Shown: positions 4,982 to 6,138 of the stretch, in pieces
Numbering within the stretch: the stretch's first letter is position 1
Layout: every line of letters begins with the position of its first letter
Source: Lysobacterales bacterium UBA2790
Lineage (GTDB): Bacteria; Pseudomonadota; Gammaproteobacteria; Xanthomonadales; Xanthomonadaceae
Assembly (NCBI GenBank): GCA_002352135.1
Contig: DEHW01000130.1
Location: 1,536-7,673 of the forward strand
Reading direction: 5' to 3'
Length of the DNA: 6,138 nt
Notes under the pieces: generated by a model
The model's database searches: none
Seen by the model: only the letters and a program-made list of their open reading frames with translations
What the model was told of the DNA's origin: nothing
Translations under genes and position numbers: made by a program

Positions 4982-6138
4982 ATGCGGAGTCGAGTGGGCA
5001 GCATGAACACCGAACAATCAAATGCGCCGCCTCGCCTCGCGCAGCGACCACTGCCACGTCGCGTCCGCGCCCTGTTGGAAGGCGTCCTGAAGTTCGCCTC
5101 GGATGAAGTGGAGCGCGGCATGCGTGCCACACTGGATGAATTTGAACAGCAATTGTTCAAGTTGGCCGAGCAAGCAAGAAACTCCGCGACACAAGCCTCC
5201 TGTTTTGAAGCCTTGCGAGAGATCAAGCGTGGTCGATCCGATCTGACACCGCGATTCCTCATTGCTCTGGAAGCCGTGCTTGCCAGCATTCGCGACGCTT
5301 CGCCGGAACCGGATCCCAATGAACAACGCGGTGGCTTTGGTGAGTTGTCACTGGTGGCCGATATCGAGCTGGAAGAAAACATCGTTCTCAACGAAATTTC
5401 CTCGCGCGCCGAAATCCGTCACAGCCTGCCGCTTTTTCTGTTGGGACAGCGTTTTGGTGTCCTGGCCGGCAAGCCTGCCTTCGAAAGCGAACGCTTGCCG
5501 ATTGGGCCTCAGTTGCTTTGTCGCTGCCTGCGCAAGGCCGTGCACTCGCTGGACCTGAATATCGAATACCGCTTGTTGCTGTTCCGCCAGTTTGACCGGC
5601 AGGTCATGCAACTGATCGGTTCGCTATATGAGGCGGTCAACAGCTATCTGGCGAGGGAAAAAGTTCTGGCGCATCTGAGCGTGGTCCCCAACAGGACGAG
5701 GCCTTCTGCGTCGACCGCCAGCTCAGCGAAGGCATCGAGTCCGTCGCCACCCGTTTCCGAGAATGCGGCACCCCGCGGAAAGTCCGCGCAGGGCAATACG
5801 TTCAACCCGGAAACCGTTCCGCATATTCCGCATGGTGGCTGGAGCGGTCCTGCAGCGCCCGTCGCAGGAATGGGCCAAACCCAGAGTCACCTGCCCGGCG
5901 GCAGTTTTGAAGTCCCTCACGTGCCGGCGGGTGTCGCTTCACCCTTTGCCGGCATGAGTTCCGGCATGCCTCCCGTTCAAGCAGCGCCAGCGGCGCCTGC
6001 CGCGATGGGTGGCGCAATACCACACGCGGAAAAACCCTTCACCGCTTGGCCAGGAACAACCCATCCTGAGCCTTTGGATATGGATGGTGGTGGCAATGAT
6101 GGGCAAATGTTCGACGTCTTGCGCCAATTGCTGGCAGG
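4982..6138 (+). CDS. DUF1631 domain-containing protein, N-terminal part (3' end outside window)
   Basis: The frame is open from ATG 4982 through the right edge, 385 full codons; full-length members usually run to several hundred residues more. The function of DUF1631 is not established as far as I know. After a short basic N terminus comes a helical region (about 25-105) with LDEFEQQLFKLAEQARNSAT and FEALREIKRGR. A core at about 120-232 follows (LSLVADIELEENIVLNEI, GPQLLCRCLRKA, LLLFRQFDRQVM, YEAVNSYLAREKVL), the typical DUF1631 arrangement. Residues about 237-375 form a low-complexity Pro/Ala/Ser/Gly/Met-rich linker, probably disordered, after which an ordered segment (MFDVLRQLLA) begins at the edge. 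No signal peptide or membrane segment is seen, so a cytoplasmic location is likely. The start is supported by AGGAAG (4970-4975), 6 nt upstream. An in-frame ATG at 5003 (MNTEQSN) is an alternative with a weaker site. A CRP-type palindrome directly precedes the ribosome site. Confidence 0.88.
   Translation, partial: MRSRVGSMNTEQSNAPPRLAQRPLPRRVRALLEGVLKFASDEVERGMRATLDEFEQQLFKLAEQARNSATQASCFEALREIKRGRSDLTPRFLIALEAVLASIRDASPEPDPNEQRGGFGELSLVADIELEENIVLNEISSRAEIRHSLPLFLLGQRFGVLAGKPAFESERLPIGPQLLCRCLRKAVHSLDLNIEYRLLLFRQFDRQVMQLIGSLYEAVNSYLAREKVLAHLSVVPNRTRPSASTASSAKASSPSPPVSENAAPRGKSAQGNTFNPETVPHIPHGGWSGPAAPVAGMGQTQSHLPGGSFEVPHVPAGVASPFAGMSSGMPPVQAAPAAPAAMGGAIPHAEKPFTAWPGTTHPEPLDMDGGGNDGQMFDVLRQLLA

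Noticed and set aside
1..6138. Mobile element, prophage, CRISPR, toxin-antitoxin or defence system
   Set aside because: I see no transposase or integrase, spaced direct repeats, tRNA-linked att-like repeats or foreign-looking composition; the genes are ordinary housekeeping and transport types.

Overview
This window looks like chromosomal DNA from a gammaproteobacterium, most plausibly the Xanthomonadales/Lysobacterales. The evidence is GC content near 60% by eye, a UvrD close to the gammaproteobacterial form, a DUF1631 protein of the type common in Xanthomonadaceae and pseudomonads, and a cobalamin riboswitch in front of a BtuB-type receptor. The taxonomic call is an inference from gene families, not from a database match. 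All four protein genes are on the + strand, and codon use looks even from gene to gene. I see no insertion sequence, prophage, integron, tRNA, rRNA or CRISPR array.

Layout: (1) 1-1059 is the C-terminal half of DNA helicase II (UvrD), cut by the left edge. (2) 1120-2418 is a complete GTG-started membrane protein with DUF21/CNNM, paired CBS and CorC_HlyC domains. It belongs to the 'hemolysin family', related to the E. coli polyamine exporter PaeA (YtfL). (3) 2419-2743 is a regulatory leader: a likely promoter, a complete cobalamin riboswitch aptamer (about 2452-2608) and a highly structured expression platform of about 135 nt ending at the btuB Shine-Dalgarno. (4) 2744-4552 is btuB, the TonB-dependent outer-membrane vitamin B12 receptor. 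(5) 4553-4981 is a 429-bp gap with no convincing gene. It holds several stem-loops, nested small palindromes and a near-consensus CRP/Clp-type palindrome beside the next start codon. (6) 4982-6138 is the N-terminal part of a DUF1631 protein, open through the right edge.

The one clear regulatory circuit is B12 feedback: the riboswitch should lower BtuB synthesis when cobalamin is plentiful. The sequence supports translational control. A 9-bp helix can mask the btuB Shine-Dalgarno, a competing hairpin overlaps it, and a 7-8 bp complementarity links the aptamer to the same segment. The other genes show no functional link to B12. I found no whole new system. The points most worth following are the btuB expression platform, the CRP-like site at the DUF1631 start, and the structured btuB-DUF1631 gap.
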